This document shows positions 9,511 through 17,268 of a stretch of 36,222 nucleotides of DNA, piece by piece. The notes below the pieces were generated by a model. It ran no database searches and was not told where the DNA came from. It was given only the letters and a program-made list of their open reading frames with translations. The position numbers and the translations under genes were made by a program. Numbering within the stretch: position 1 is the first letter of the stretch; each line of letters begins with the position of its first letter. Origin of the DNA: Paenibacillus paridis (GTDB lineage Bacteria; Bacillota; Bacilli; Paenibacillales; Paenibacillaceae); assembly GCF_006345825.1 (NCBI RefSeq), contig NZ_VCIX01000055.1, positions 1 to 36,222 of the forward strand, written 5' to 3'.

Positions 9511-11778
9511 CTATTCCCCGAACACGCTCTCCGCAAGCAGCTCCGCCACGTCACGCGCAATGACTTTCTCGCCCTCGGACAGCGCCTTCAATCCATCCTC
9601 CATCATCGTCAGGCAATACGGGCACGCCGAGCTGATGACCGACGGCTTCACCTCCAGCGCTTGGGCCACCCTCGCCAGGTTCACGCGCGTGCCGGAATGC
9701 TCTTCCATCCACATCAGGCCTCCGCCAGCTCCACAGCACATCCCATTGGAGCGCGAGCGTTCCATCTCCTCAATCGACACGCCGGGAATGGCGCGCAGTA
9801 AATTGCGCGGAGCTTCATAGGTGTCGTTATAGCGGCCGAGGTAGCAGGAATCATGTACCGTGACGCGTTCATCAATCGTATGCACCGGAAGCAGCGAGCC
9901 CTCCTCCAGCAGCCGCGCCAGCAGCTCGGTATGATGCTCCACCACGATATCCGGGTTCAGGCCAAAATCAGGATATTCGTTTTTGAACGTGTTGTAGGTA
10001 TGCGGGCAAGGGGTGACAATATGCGTAACGCCATATTTGGAGAGCGTCCCGATATTCTCGCGGCAAAGCTCCTGAAACAGCAGCTCATTGCCGATTCTCC
10101 TTGCCGTATCGCCGGAGCTCTTCTCCTCTAGGCCAAGCGTCGCGTAGCTGACACCCGCTTGATCCAGCAGCCTTACAATATCGTACAGCACACGGCGGCT
10201 GCGCATGTCGTAAGCTCCCATCGAGCCCGCCCACAGCAAAATATCCACTTTCTCTCCCCGATTCTTCACCTCCTGCATCGTCTTGACCCTGATCCCCGTG
10301 CGGGTCTCGCAATCGGTAATCCATGCCGCCCGTTCCGCGCGCGGCAGTCCCCACGGATTGCTCTGCCGCTCGATGTTCTGAAGGGCGCGCTGCCCATCGG
10401 ACGGCATTTTGCCCTCCATCAAAACAAGGTAACGGCGCATATCAATAATTTTGTCGACATGCTCATTGCCAACCGGACACTGCTCCTCACAGTTGCGGCA
10501 GCTCGTGCATGCCCAAAGCTCCTCCTCGGTAATCACCTCGCCGATCAGCTGCACCTCCTCCGGCTTGACGCCTTCCCGCACGCTCCAAGCACCTGCTTGC
10601 GCGGTCATCGTCGGTTCGATGCTCGTTCGGCCCTCCGCCTCCGATTCCCAAGCGGGGAGCACCGCTCCCATCACATGCGCATAAGCCCCGTTTGCCTTCG
10701 ACTGCCACAGACCGGCCGGGAGCCAAGGCGACTTGGACGTAATGGCAGCGCCTTTCTCCGTCAAATGATCGCGCAACTTCACGATGAGATGCATCGGTGA
10801 CAGCAGCTTGCCTGTGCTTGAGGCCGGACAAACATTGGTGCAGCGCCCGCATTCGACGCATGCGTACAAATCGAGCAGCTGCTTTTGCGTAAAATCCTCC
10901 ACCTTGCCTGCGCCGAACGATTCCGCTTCCTCGTCCTCCAGATCCAGCGGCACAAGCCGGCCAGGCGGCGTGCTGCGACGAAACCATAGATTCACTGGCG
11001 CGGTCAGCAGATGAAAATGCTTCGACTGCGGCACATAAACAAGGAAGCTAAGCAGCACAAGCAAATGCAGCCACCAAAACACCTCCAGCCCTACATCCGC
11101 TGCGGCGCTTCCTGGCCGAATACCAGCCCCTTCCAGCAGCGCTGCCAGCGGGGCACTCACCGGAGCATAACCGGCTTCGACGATATGGACGCTAGGCGCC
11201 CCCCCAGCTATCCCGTTTCCTTGCAGCTCCGTTCCCGCCAATCTTTCAAACGATAGAGTAAATAGGATCGTCAACATCAGCGAGCCGATGAACCACATGA
11301 CCAGCGAAGGCTTCCACCCCCTCTTCAGCCGCGGCAGCCGCTCTCCGTAGCGGCGAAACGCTCCGTAAAGCACAGCCGCGAAAACAAGCGTGACGGTGAT
11401 CTCCTGCGACAACGAAAACCAAGGATAATAAGGCAACGGAAGCGGTACGCCGTCATTCAGCCCTTTCCAGATCAGGTCCGCCGCGCCAAACTGAAGCACA
11501 ATAAAGCCGTAAAAATAAACCAAATGCATGATTCCGCTTCTCACGTCATTTAGCAGCCGGCGATGGCCAAGCACCTGACCGCTGAAGCTCGACTTGCTCC
11601 CCGGCTTTCGCCTGAATCTGGTGAATGGGGCAGGCGTACCAAGCTGCATATACAAGATCCGTCTGTGCACGACAAGGACAAATAGGCCAATCGCAAGGAA
11701 TACGGCCGCAGCAAAAAAAATCCACCTTCCCCAATGCCACCAGTTATCGATCGGTTGGATGGCCAACAACGAATGCAT
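9511..11778 (-). CDS. fadF: Membrane Fe-S oxidoreductase, FadF-like (ETF:quinone reductase candidate)
   Basis: The N-terminal half has about five hydrophobic segments (roughly 18-40, 85-105, 127-145, 158-178, 232-252). The soluble part has two 4Fe-4S ferredoxin clusters, CVECGRCTNVCP (C307, C310, C313, C317) and CTSCRNCEEQCP (C424, C427, C430, C434), then two CCG-type domains of heterodisulfide reductase D (CPHTYNT region; SCYLGRYND with CCGAGGG at about 681). This is the architecture of B. subtilis FadF/YwjF, proposed to pass electrons from ETF to menaquinone. It lies first in the fad cluster, divergent from etfBA, which supports that role. AAGGGGG precedes the ATG. Confidence 0.88.
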   Translation of the reverse strand: MHSLLAIQPIDNWWHWGRWIFFAAAVFLAIGLFVLVVHRRILYMQLGTPAPFTRFRRKPGSKSSFSGQVLGHRRLLNDVRSGIMHLVYFYGFIVLQFGAADLIWKGLNDGVPLPLPYYPWFSLSQEITVTLVFAAVLYGAFRRYGERLPRLKRGWKPSLVMWFIGSLMLTILFTLSFERLAGTELQGNGIAGGAPSVHIVEAGYAPVSAPLAALLEGAGIRPGSAAADVGLEVFWWLHLLVLLSFLVYVPQSKHFHLLTAPVNLWFRRSTPPGRLVPLDLEDEEAESFGAGKVEDFTQKQLLDLYACVECGRCTNVCPASSTGKLLSPMHLIVKLRDHLTEKGAAITSKSPWLPAGLWQSKANGAYAHVMGAVLPAWESEAEGRTSIEPTMTAQAGAWSVREGVKPEEVQLIGEVITEEELWACTSCRNCEEQCPVGNEHVDKIIDMRRYLVLMEGKMPSDGQRALQNIERQSNPWGLPRAERAAWITDCETRTGIRVKTMQEVKNRGEKVDILLWAGSMGAYDMRSRRVLYDIVRLLDQAGVSYATLGLEEKSSGDTARRIGNELLFQELCRENIGTLSKYGVTHIVTPCPHTYNTFKNEYPDFGLNPDIVVEHHTELLARLLEEGSLLPVHTIDERVTVHDSCYLGRYNDTYEAPRNLLRAIPGVSIEEMERSRSNGMCCGAGGGLMWMEEHSGTRVNLARVAQALEVKPSVISSACPYCLTMMEDGLKALSEGEKVIARDVAELLAESVFGE

Positions 11779-11845
11779 ATGCCTCGCCCCCTTATAGGCC
11801 GAATCATGGAATCAAGCATGACAACGCGGAGCAGCCGGACAAGCT

Positions 11846-11859
11846 TTAAAGCGCTTACA
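11846..11859. promoter_or_regulatory. Candidate CcpA (cre) site between fadF and etfB
   Basis: TTAAAGCGCTTACA matches the cre consensus TGWAANCGNTNWCA at 13 of 14 positions (second base T instead of G). It lies in the 232-base divergent region, so it could act on both the fad cluster and etfBA. Catabolite repression of fatty acid degradation genes by CcpA is known in B. subtilis; binding here is inferred. Confidence 0.5.
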
Positions 11860-12010
11860 AAAATAGCCGCGGTGCTCCAAGTATATGAGCTTTTTGCCAT
11901 GAACATGCCGCCCAGAAGTCGATTGCCTTCGGTCTATTCGCCAGAAAATGCTCATATCGTAGCACTGATGGACAGTGCCAGCAAATACTGAAATAAGGGA
12001 GGGATCTCCT

Positions 12011-12994
12011 GTGCTGAAAATAGTCGTGCTGCTCAAGCAAACGTTTGATACGGAGGAAAAAATAACGGTAACGCCTGCCGGCGTCGATGAAAGGGACGCT
12101 AAGTTTGTCATTAATCCCTATGACGAATATGCGCTGGAGGAAGCACTCCGCCAGCGCGAGCTTCATGGCGGAGAGGTGATCGCCGTGACCTGTGGCCCTG
12201 AGCGGGCCCAGGATGCGCTCCGCACGGCGCTTGCGATCGGAGCCGATGAAGCAATACGGCTGGATAGCGGGGGCGTGCCGGATGACAGTTCATCCGTCGC
12301 GGCGGCGCTTGCCGCTGTCATCCAGCCTCTAGCGCCAGATCTGGTGCTGGCCGGATTATTTGCCGTCGACAGCGGCTCCGGCAGCGTTGCGCTTCAGGTC
12401 GCTGAGCGGCTCCAGCTTCCCCACGCCTCCTCCGCGGTGAAAGTCACGATTCTGCGCGCGGAGGAGCTAGGGGATTGGGCTGGCGGAGGAACAAGCCGTA
12501 CTTCTGGGGCAGCAGCATCGCCTGGAGATGAAGCTAGAAAATCTTCTTCTGCGGCGGCGGCTACGTCGGGAGATAGAGCGAGCAAATCTTCATCTGCCGT
12601 GCCTAACGCGCAGAATAACGGAGGAATAAACAGCGCCGCTGTAACGCTTAGCGCCGAACGGTATGCGCTCGTTGAGCGCGATGTTGAAGGCGACACAGAA
12701 ACCGTCTCCATTCCGCTGCCTGCGCTTATTACCGCACAGCAGGGATTAAACGAGCCGCGATATCCGTCGCTGCCCGGCATTATGAAAGCCAAGCGCAAGC
12801 CGCTGCGCACCGTCACGCTGGAGGAACTGATCACTAGCGCCGCGCTCTCAACTGAAAGCGTTTCTCCACGCACCTCGCGCTCGGAGCTTCTTTCCCCTCC
12901 GCCCCGCGCAGCAGGCAAGCGGCTTCCGGGCGCTCCAGCGGAACAAGCCACGGCTCTCGTCTCCTTGCTGAGAGAAGAGGCGAAGCTGCTCTAA
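12011..12994 (+). CDS. etfB: Electron transfer flavoprotein beta subunit with extra linker
   Basis: EtfB takes electrons from acyl-CoA dehydrogenase as part of the EtfAB heterodimer. Family motifs are KQTFDTEEKI, VINPYDEYALEEAL, ALAIGADEA, DVEGDTE and TAQQGLNEPRYPSLPGIMKA (the last contains the recognition loop). The start is GTG at 12011, with AAGGGAGGG seven bases upstream; the longer upstream frame lacks a binding site. At 327 aa it exceeds the usual 255-260: a Ser/Ala/Gly-rich stretch at about 149-213 and a polar C-terminal tail of about 45 residues are added. The insert contains a degenerate 45-bp duplication (12524 and 12569). Confidence 0.92.
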   Translation: MLKIVVLLKQTFDTEEKITVTPAGVDERDAKFVINPYDEYALEEALRQRELHGGEVIAVTCGPERAQDALRTALAIGADEAIRLDSGGVPDDSSSVAAALAAVIQPLAPDLVLAGLFAVDSGSGSVALQVAERLQLPHASSAVKVTILRAEELGDWAGGGTSRTSGAAASPGDEARKSSSAAAATSGDRASKSSSAVPNAQNNGGINSAAVTLSAERYALVERDVEGDTETVSIPLPALITAQQGLNEPRYPSLPGIMKAKRKPLRTVTLEELITSAALSTESVSPRTSRSELLSPPPRAAGKRLPGAPAEQATALVSLLREEAKLL

Positions 12995-13095
12995 ATTTAC
13001 GAATTCATTCCTTCTCAGATGTTGAGATACAAAACTTCTATAAATTCGAAAATTCATGCTCCGCCTGAAGCCGGAAAGAATATCACCTTCATTTT

Positions 13096-13109
13096 TATAA
13101 GCGATCACA
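13096..13109. promoter_or_regulatory. Second candidate cre site, in the etfB-etfA gap
   Basis: TATAAGCGATCACA matches the cre consensus TGWAANCGNTNWCA at 13 of 14 positions. The 224-base gap between etfB and etfA is unusually long for this gene pair, so etfA may have its own regulated promoter. Confidence 0.4.
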
Positions 13110-13218
13110 TAGTCGATTCAGCATGTCGAGCGCTATGCCGTGTAGATATAAAGCAAAAGACTAGTCTGCTCCAAGACTGGGTATACGCATCAAAGTTAGG
13201 TGAGAGGAGCTGCATCCC

Positions 13219-14211
13219 ATGTCCAAAACGATTCTCGTATTCGCTGAAAGCCGGGACGGTGCGCTGCGCCGCGTAGCGCTGGAAGCGCTCGGCGCCGCGC
13301 GCCTGCTTGCAGGCAAGGACGGCACTGTGCATGCCGTCCTTGCCTGCTCCGGCGGCGCGGCGGAAGAAGCCGCCGCGCTAATCGCGCGGGGCGCGGACGG
13401 CGTGCATATCGCCGACGATCCGGCCCTTCGCGCCTTCGCGCCCGAGGCGTACATCGCCGCCCTGGGCGCAGCCATGGCTGCGGTGCAGCCGGACGCGCTG
13501 TTGCTCGGCCACACCGCTATGGGGCGCGAGCTCGCGCCCCGGGTGGCCGCTGCCTATGGCGCCGGCCACATCGCCGACGTCACCGCCATCGAAGCCTCTG
13601 GCGATGGCAGCGACGTCGGCTTCATTCGCCCGCTCTACGCCGGCAAGGCGTTCGAGCGGCGCAGCTTTGCGCCGGGCCACCCGTGGGTCATCACGGTGCG
13701 CCCGAACAACCTGCCGGCGGCCGAGCCAAGGGACGCCGCCGAGCAGACCGGCACCGTTACGGCTCTGCCGTTCACGGTGCCGCAGCTGTACACCGCCGTG
13801 CGCAGCCTTGTGCGCCGCGCCGGCGGTCAGCTTGATCTCGCCGAAGCCGACGTCGTCGTATCCGGCGGACGTGGCGTGCGCAGCGCGGAAGGCTTCGCGC
13901 CGCTGCAAGCGATGGCTGCCGCGCTTGGCGGCGCAGTCGGCGCCTCGCGCGGCGCGTGCGACGCGGGCTACTGCGATTACGCCCTCCAAATCGGGCAGAC
14001 CGGCAAGGTCGTGACGCCGCAGCTGTACATCGCCTGCGGCATTAGCGGCGCCATCCAGCATCTGGCGGGCATGAGCCAATCGCGCGTCATTGTGGCCATC
14101 AACAAGGATCCTGACGCACCAATCTTCGGCGTAGCCGACTATGGCATCGTTGGCGATCTGTTCGAGGTCGTGCCCCTCTTAACCACCGAGCTGCTGCGCG
14201 AGCGGGCCTAG
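13219..14211 (+). CDS. etfA: Electron transfer flavoprotein alpha subunit
   Basis: EtfA binds the redox FAD. The C-terminal FAD domain shows [37 protein letters not shown] and [20 protein letters not shown], all standard for the family; the length of 330 aa is normal. GAGAGGAGC lies 8 bases before the ATG. It follows etfB on the same strand but 224 bases away. The coding sequence is markedly richer in G and C, with long GCGCC/GGCGC runs, than the surrounding genes and the AT-rich DNA just after it. Function in beta-oxidation is supported by the adjacent fad cluster. Confidence 0.95.
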   Translation: MSKTILVFAESRDGALRRVALEALGAARLLAGKDGTVHAVLACSGGAAEEAAALIARGADGVHIADDPALRAFAPEAYIAALGAAMAAVQPDALLLGHTAMGRELAPRVAAAYGAGHIADVTAIEASGDGSDVGFIRPLYAGKAFERRSFAPGHPWVITVRPNNLPAAEPRDAAEQTGTVTALPFTVPQLYTAVRSLVRRAGGQLDLAEADVVVSGGRGVRSAEGFAPLQAMAAALGGAVGASRGACDAGYCDYALQIGQTGKVVTPQLYIACGISGAIQHLAGMSQSRVIVAINKDPDAPIFGVADYGIVGDLFEVVPLLTTELLRERA

Positions 14212-14317
14212 CTGCTTTCAATAATCGTTCTTACACAACACGCTGCTAACCATCACCAAAACCATATCCCAGCTCATATTCCGATGAAACGCCACACACT
14301 TGCCTTTACAGCTCTTA

Positions 14318-14507
14318 AATTAGATGGAATTTATACCACTAAAATGGTTATTATCGATGTAAACATGAATTAGATGGAAATAATACCGTTAATCCAGCCC
14401 TTGTCCATCAATTCCGCACAAATTATATAAATTAAAGGGAAAAATTCCAGTTAATCTTCATAAAAAGCTAAAATGCTTTGAATTAGAAGGAGAAAATCCA
14501 TCTAAAT
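14318..14507. repeat. Dispersed AT-rich repeat, four copies
   Basis: Copies at about 14318-14347, 14368-14395, 14431-14455 and 14481-14507 match the units at 114-307 (TTAGATGGAA..., TTAAAGGGAAAAATTCC...). Unit spacing is about 50-60 bases. Orientation alternates in appearance because the unit is partly palindromic. Confidence 0.65.
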
Positions 14508-14631
14508 CATACGAAGCCATGTTATAAACCAAATTATATCTGACACCATCAACAGATTATACTTTGAGATATTTCAGATGTTTTCTTTGAAAGCTTAATT
14601 AGGAATACAGCTAAGAGCCTTAAAGGTTTGT

Positions 14632-14756
14632 TTCGTGTTGTTCGTGTTGTTTGTGTTGTTTGTGTTGTTTGTGTTGTTTGTGTTGTTTGTGTTGTTGATG
14701 TCGTTGGTGCTCTTGGTGCTCTTGGTGCTTTTGGTGTTCTTGGTGTTCTTGGTGTC
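14632..14756. repeat. 9-bp tandem repeat, about 14 units
   Basis: The array begins as TTCGTGTTG / TTTGTGTTG units and changes into CTTGGTGCT / CTTGGTGTT units while keeping the 9-bp period. One open frame across it would encode a Thr/Gln then Pro/Arg/Ala repeat, which I regard as spurious. Confidence 0.8.
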
Positions 14757-14817
14757 ATTTTGTTATAAATGTTCTTCTTAACGTTCTTTCTATCCTAAAG
14801 AGCTAGAGAGGTTAGTC

Positions 14818-15005
14818 GGGTTTACGGGTTTACGGGTTTACGGGTTTCCAAGCTTCCGGGCTTCCGGGTTTACGGGTTTACGGGTTTCCAAGCTTCCGGG
14901 CTTCCGGGCTTCCAGGCTTCCGGGCTTCCGGGCTTCCGGGCTTCCGGGCTTCCGGGTTTCCGGGTTTCCGGGTTTCCGGGCTTCCAGACTTCCGGGCTTC
15001 CGGGC
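14818..15005. repeat. 8-bp tandem repeat, about 23 units
   Basis: GGGCTTCC, GGGTTTCC, GGGTTTAC and AAGCTTCC units follow each other without a break. Because 8 bp is not a multiple of 3, any frame reads an eight-residue repeat; no binding site supports translation. Array length is likely unstable between strains. Confidence 0.85.
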
Positions 15006-15174
15006 ATGTTAACTGAGCTACTAAAGTTACCAGGGTAGCCACCCTAAAAAACTTTAAATGTCTCCAATGTTCTTGCCGTGTCTGCACACAAAATGACACG
15101 TAAAATAGCACTCTCAGCCAGAAGTCAAAAGTCGAAATATTGGCAATGGCTAGTGGTCTCCAACCAACAAAAAA

Positions 15175-15233
15175 AGGCCTACGTCCCCCCCGATTGGCTT
15201 CAATTGAAGCCGGGCGGGGGGAAACGTAGGCCT
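15175..15233 (-). terminator. Strong hairpin terminator after the SRAP gene
   Basis: AGGCCTACGT pairs with ACGTAGGCCT, with inner CCCCCCG/CGGGGGG and GGCTTCAATTGAAGCC stems, giving a stem of about 28 bp. On the minus strand it is followed by TTTTTTT. It lies about 75 bases past the stop of the gene ending at 15307. Confidence 0.8.
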
Positions 15234-15241
15234 AACGTATT

Positions 15242-15285
15242 CTTAATCTATGTTTATTCTATGCTTAATCTATGCTTAATCTATG
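15242..15285. repeat. 11-bp tandem repeat, four units
   Basis: Four units of CTTAATCTATG (the second is TTTATTCTATG) lie between the SRAP stop and its terminator hairpin. Confidence 0.7.
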
Positions 15286-15306
15286 CCTAAGCTTCGAAAC
15301 GTTCAG

Positions 15307-15978
15307 CTATGCAAAATCCGGACGAATCTCGCGAATGCAATCTGGCGACTCAAACAGATCGTCATGTACAGCGTTAGTCACAGGGTAAGCTCGCATGAGA
15401 TAGGAGTCCATAGCTTCCAGATGCTTGCGGAGCCCGCTAAACTCCGTAATTTGCGGATTCAGCCAGTCCTCGATGCCTTCCTCGTCCAAAATAACCGGTA
15501 CCCGCGGCTGCCAAACCGACATGGCACCCGTGGCGGCCGCCGTTACCATCGTGAAGGCGCGAACCTCTTTGCCGCTCACGTTTTTCCAGCAATCATAAAT
15601 ACCTGCGATACCGAACAACTGCTGGCTCGGAACGACAATGTGCATGGCCCGCGGGTCACGCTCTTTCCCGATTTGTTTTTGCCCGAAGAACCCGCTGCAC
15701 GGAAGCACGCAGCGCTGCCTGCGCAGCATCCGTTGCAGGAAAGGCTTCTCGGATAGTGTCGTATGGTCCGCGTTGACCGCATCCTTCGCCCAGAACGGGA
15801 ACAAACCCCATCTTGACTCCTGCATCGTGCGTTGATCGAAACGATCGTTCATCACAATGGATACCGTCTGTGTCGGTGCCACATTAAACCGGTTTGTATG
15901 ACCGCGAATAACCTTCCCTACCTGAAACATATCTACAATATCGCCTAATTCTGCCGTTAACGAAAACCGTTCAATCAT
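15307..15978 (-). CDS. SRAP (YedK/HMCES-like) protein lacking catalytic residues
   Basis: The overall SRAP pattern is clear: NVAPTQTV (32-39), RWGLFPFWAKD (56-66), EKPFLQRMLRRQRCVLPCSGF (78-97), FGIAGIYDCW and PVILDEEGIEDWL. SRAP proteins normally start MCGRF, and the N-terminal Cys2 crosslinks abasic DNA. Here the N-terminus reads MIERF (Cys to Ile), the GFYEW glutamate is Gly99 in GFFGQ, and the IH.RMPV histidine is Gln157 in VWQPRVPV. I chose ATG at 15978 because AAAGGGTGAT lies just upstream and it aligns with the MCGRF start; the GTG at 15996 lies within that binding site region. Probably a non-catalytic homologue; role unknown. Confidence 0.8.
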   Translation of the reverse strand: MIERFSLTAELGDIVDMFQVGKVIRGHTNRFNVAPTQTVSIVMNDRFDQRTMQESRWGLFPFWAKDAVNADHTTLSEKPFLQRMLRRQRCVLPCSGFFGQKQIGKERDPRAMHIVVPSQQLFGIAGIYDCWKNVSGKEVRAFTMVTAAATGAMSVWQPRVPVILDEEGIEDWLNPQITEFSGLRKHLEAMDSYLMRAYPVTNAVHDDLFESPDCIREIRPDFA

Positions 15979-16092
15979 CGCGATCACCCTTTTCACGTTG
16001 TTGAATCCAGTTTTTGTTAAAGGCCTAAAAATTATGCAAAATTTTTCTTGATTCGCTTTAGCCCTCTCGCTGCTTGTTCGATATCAAAATAT

Positions 16093-16944
16093 TCACATCG
16101 TAAAGCGTTTACGGAATTTTAGCGGCGGCATTCCCGTATGGGCCGCAAATAACCTTGAAAAATGAGGGGTTTGCCGAAATCCGGTTTCTTCCGCTACCCG
16201 AGCAATGGTCCAATCCGTTTTGATGAGAAGAAGCTTCGCCTGATCCAGCCTATAATAAAGTAAATATTGCTGCGGCGTGCAATCGAATACCTCTGTCATG
16301 CAGCGCGTTATGTAATTGGTATGAAGCTGAAGCACATCGCTAAGCATCGTGTTGCTGATCGGACTGCGATAATTCAGCTTCAAATAGGCAGCTGCCCGTT
16401 CCGCAACCGACACCGCTGCCTTCGCTGCGTCGGATCTCCATCCCTCATCCAGCATTTGAAGCAAATGCAGAAAACGCTGCTGGCGTTCCCAGAATGCACC
16501 ATGCGATGAGCTTTTGGCCGCTTCGTGCAACTGCGAGAAGATCAGCTTCGCTTCATCGGGATAGGTCAGCTTCATTTTTTTCGGAAGGCGTATTGCGTAT
16601 GTATAATAATCGCCTCTAAGCGAGCCACTCTGGCTGCCCTCCGTCTCCTCCCAAGCGCCTACCGTCTGAAAGTGAATCCAGTCAAACACCGTGTCCTCCT
16701 CGCAAGGACGGGTGGAATAATGCCAACGGTCCGGCCGGAGAATAAGCACATCGCCAGGACCGAGCGTCCAGCGGTGATTATCTTCGGCGACATGAAGCGC
16801 TCCCTTATTGACGAATAACAAATCAAATACGCCTAGATTCGTCCGGTTCGGATGCTCCTCCCCCGCCCGGTAGGTTAAGCGGTTCGATTCTATGAAAAAC
16901 GGCAATGGCGGTGAGCGAAAGGTTAGTAATAGTTCCTCTGACAA
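16093..16944 (-). CDS. AraC-family transcriptional regulator
   Basis: The N-terminal half is a cupin-type sensing domain (GDVLILRPDRWHYSTRP is the typical metal-free cupin strand motif). The last 100 residues form two helix-turn-helix motifs (LSDVLQLHTNYITRCMTEVF; IARVAEETGFRQTPHFSRLF), ending GMPPLKFRKRF as in AraC/XylS proteins. Start: TTG at 16944 with AGAAGGAGAG seven bases upstream; the frame extends to a TTG at 16977 but that has no binding site. Many relatives in Paenibacillaceae control sugar uptake, but no sugar gene lies nearby, so the target is unknown. A 10-bp direct repeat lies upstream at 17172-17191. Confidence 0.88.
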   Translation of the reverse strand: MSEELLLTFRSPPLPFFIESNRLTYRAGEEHPNRTNLGVFDLLFVNKGALHVAEDNHRWTLGPGDVLILRPDRWHYSTRPCEEDTVFDWIHFQTVGAWEETEGSQSGSLRGDYYTYAIRLPKKMKLTYPDEAKLIFSQLHEAAKSSSHGAFWERQQRFLHLLQMLDEGWRSDAAKAAVSVAERAAAYLKLNYRSPISNTMLSDVLQLHTNYITRCMTEVFDCTPQQYLLYYRLDQAKLLLIKTDWTIARVAEETGFRQTPHFSRLFAAHTGMPPLKFRKRFTM

Positions 16945-17171
16945 TCTAATCTCTCCTTCTAGCGTTTTGCCTCGCAAAAATTTGCTTCATGAGCATAGTT
17001 ACAAGACTCTTCCTAGCACAGCTGGCAGCAATACGATGCGCATTCCAAAATTCACGCGCTTAAGCATGCGCAAGCGGCTGTTTTTGCTCAAAATAATTAG
17101 ATTCATCCTCTTTTTCATGTGCAAATATGCAAAAATGACTACTGCCCATGTTACTTGAAAACCATTTCATT

Positions 17172-17191
17172 TGTCTACAACTGTCTACAAC
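17172..17191. repeat. Direct repeat TGTCTACAAC x2 upstream of the AraC gene
   Basis: Two identical adjacent 10-bp copies lie about 230 bases before the AraC start and next to the terminator of the preceding operon. AraC proteins often bind direct repeats of this spacing, but use here is a guess. Confidence 0.35.
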
Positions 17192-17198
17192 AAAACAA

Positions 17199-17237
17199 AG
17201 CCCCTATCATTCTGGGTAAGAGAATGCGAGGGACTTG
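17199..17237 (-). terminator. Terminator of the flavodoxin operon
   Basis: On the minus strand GTCCCTCGCATTCT pairs imperfectly with AGAATGATAGGGGC across a 7-base loop, followed by TTTGTTTTG. It lies about 30 bases past the stop at 17269. Confidence 0.65.
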
Positions 17238-17268
17238 CACTTAAATCTATTCTATTTATGAAGAAAGG

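Larger units (their letters stand above)
14212..15174. other. Long non-coding interval after etfA
   Basis: About 960 bases without a credible gene. It contains four copies of the dispersed repeat (14318-14507), a 9-bp tandem array (14632-14756), an 8-bp tandem array (14818-15005) and plain sequence up to the hairpin at 15175. Open frames through the arrays encode only simple repeats and lack ribosome binding sites. Confidence 0.7.

Noticed and set aside
12394..12951. Long minus-strand frame across etfB
   Set aside because: It is antisense to a clearly coding gene and low in complexity; no binding site.
13378..14079. Long minus-strand frame across etfA
   Set aside because: High GC lengthens antisense frames; the plus-strand gene is unambiguous.
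14549..14758. Frame encoding Thr/Gln and Pro/Arg repeats
   Set aside because: It is a by-product of the 9-bp array, with no ribosome binding site.
14878..15111. Frame encoding a repeated Pro-Glu-Ala-Arg-Lys motif
   Set aside because: It is the translation of the 8-bp array; no binding site and no conserved start.
16988..17107. Short leader ORF of 35-39 codons upstream of the AraC gene
   Set aside because: No ribosome binding site at a usable distance before its ATG codons.
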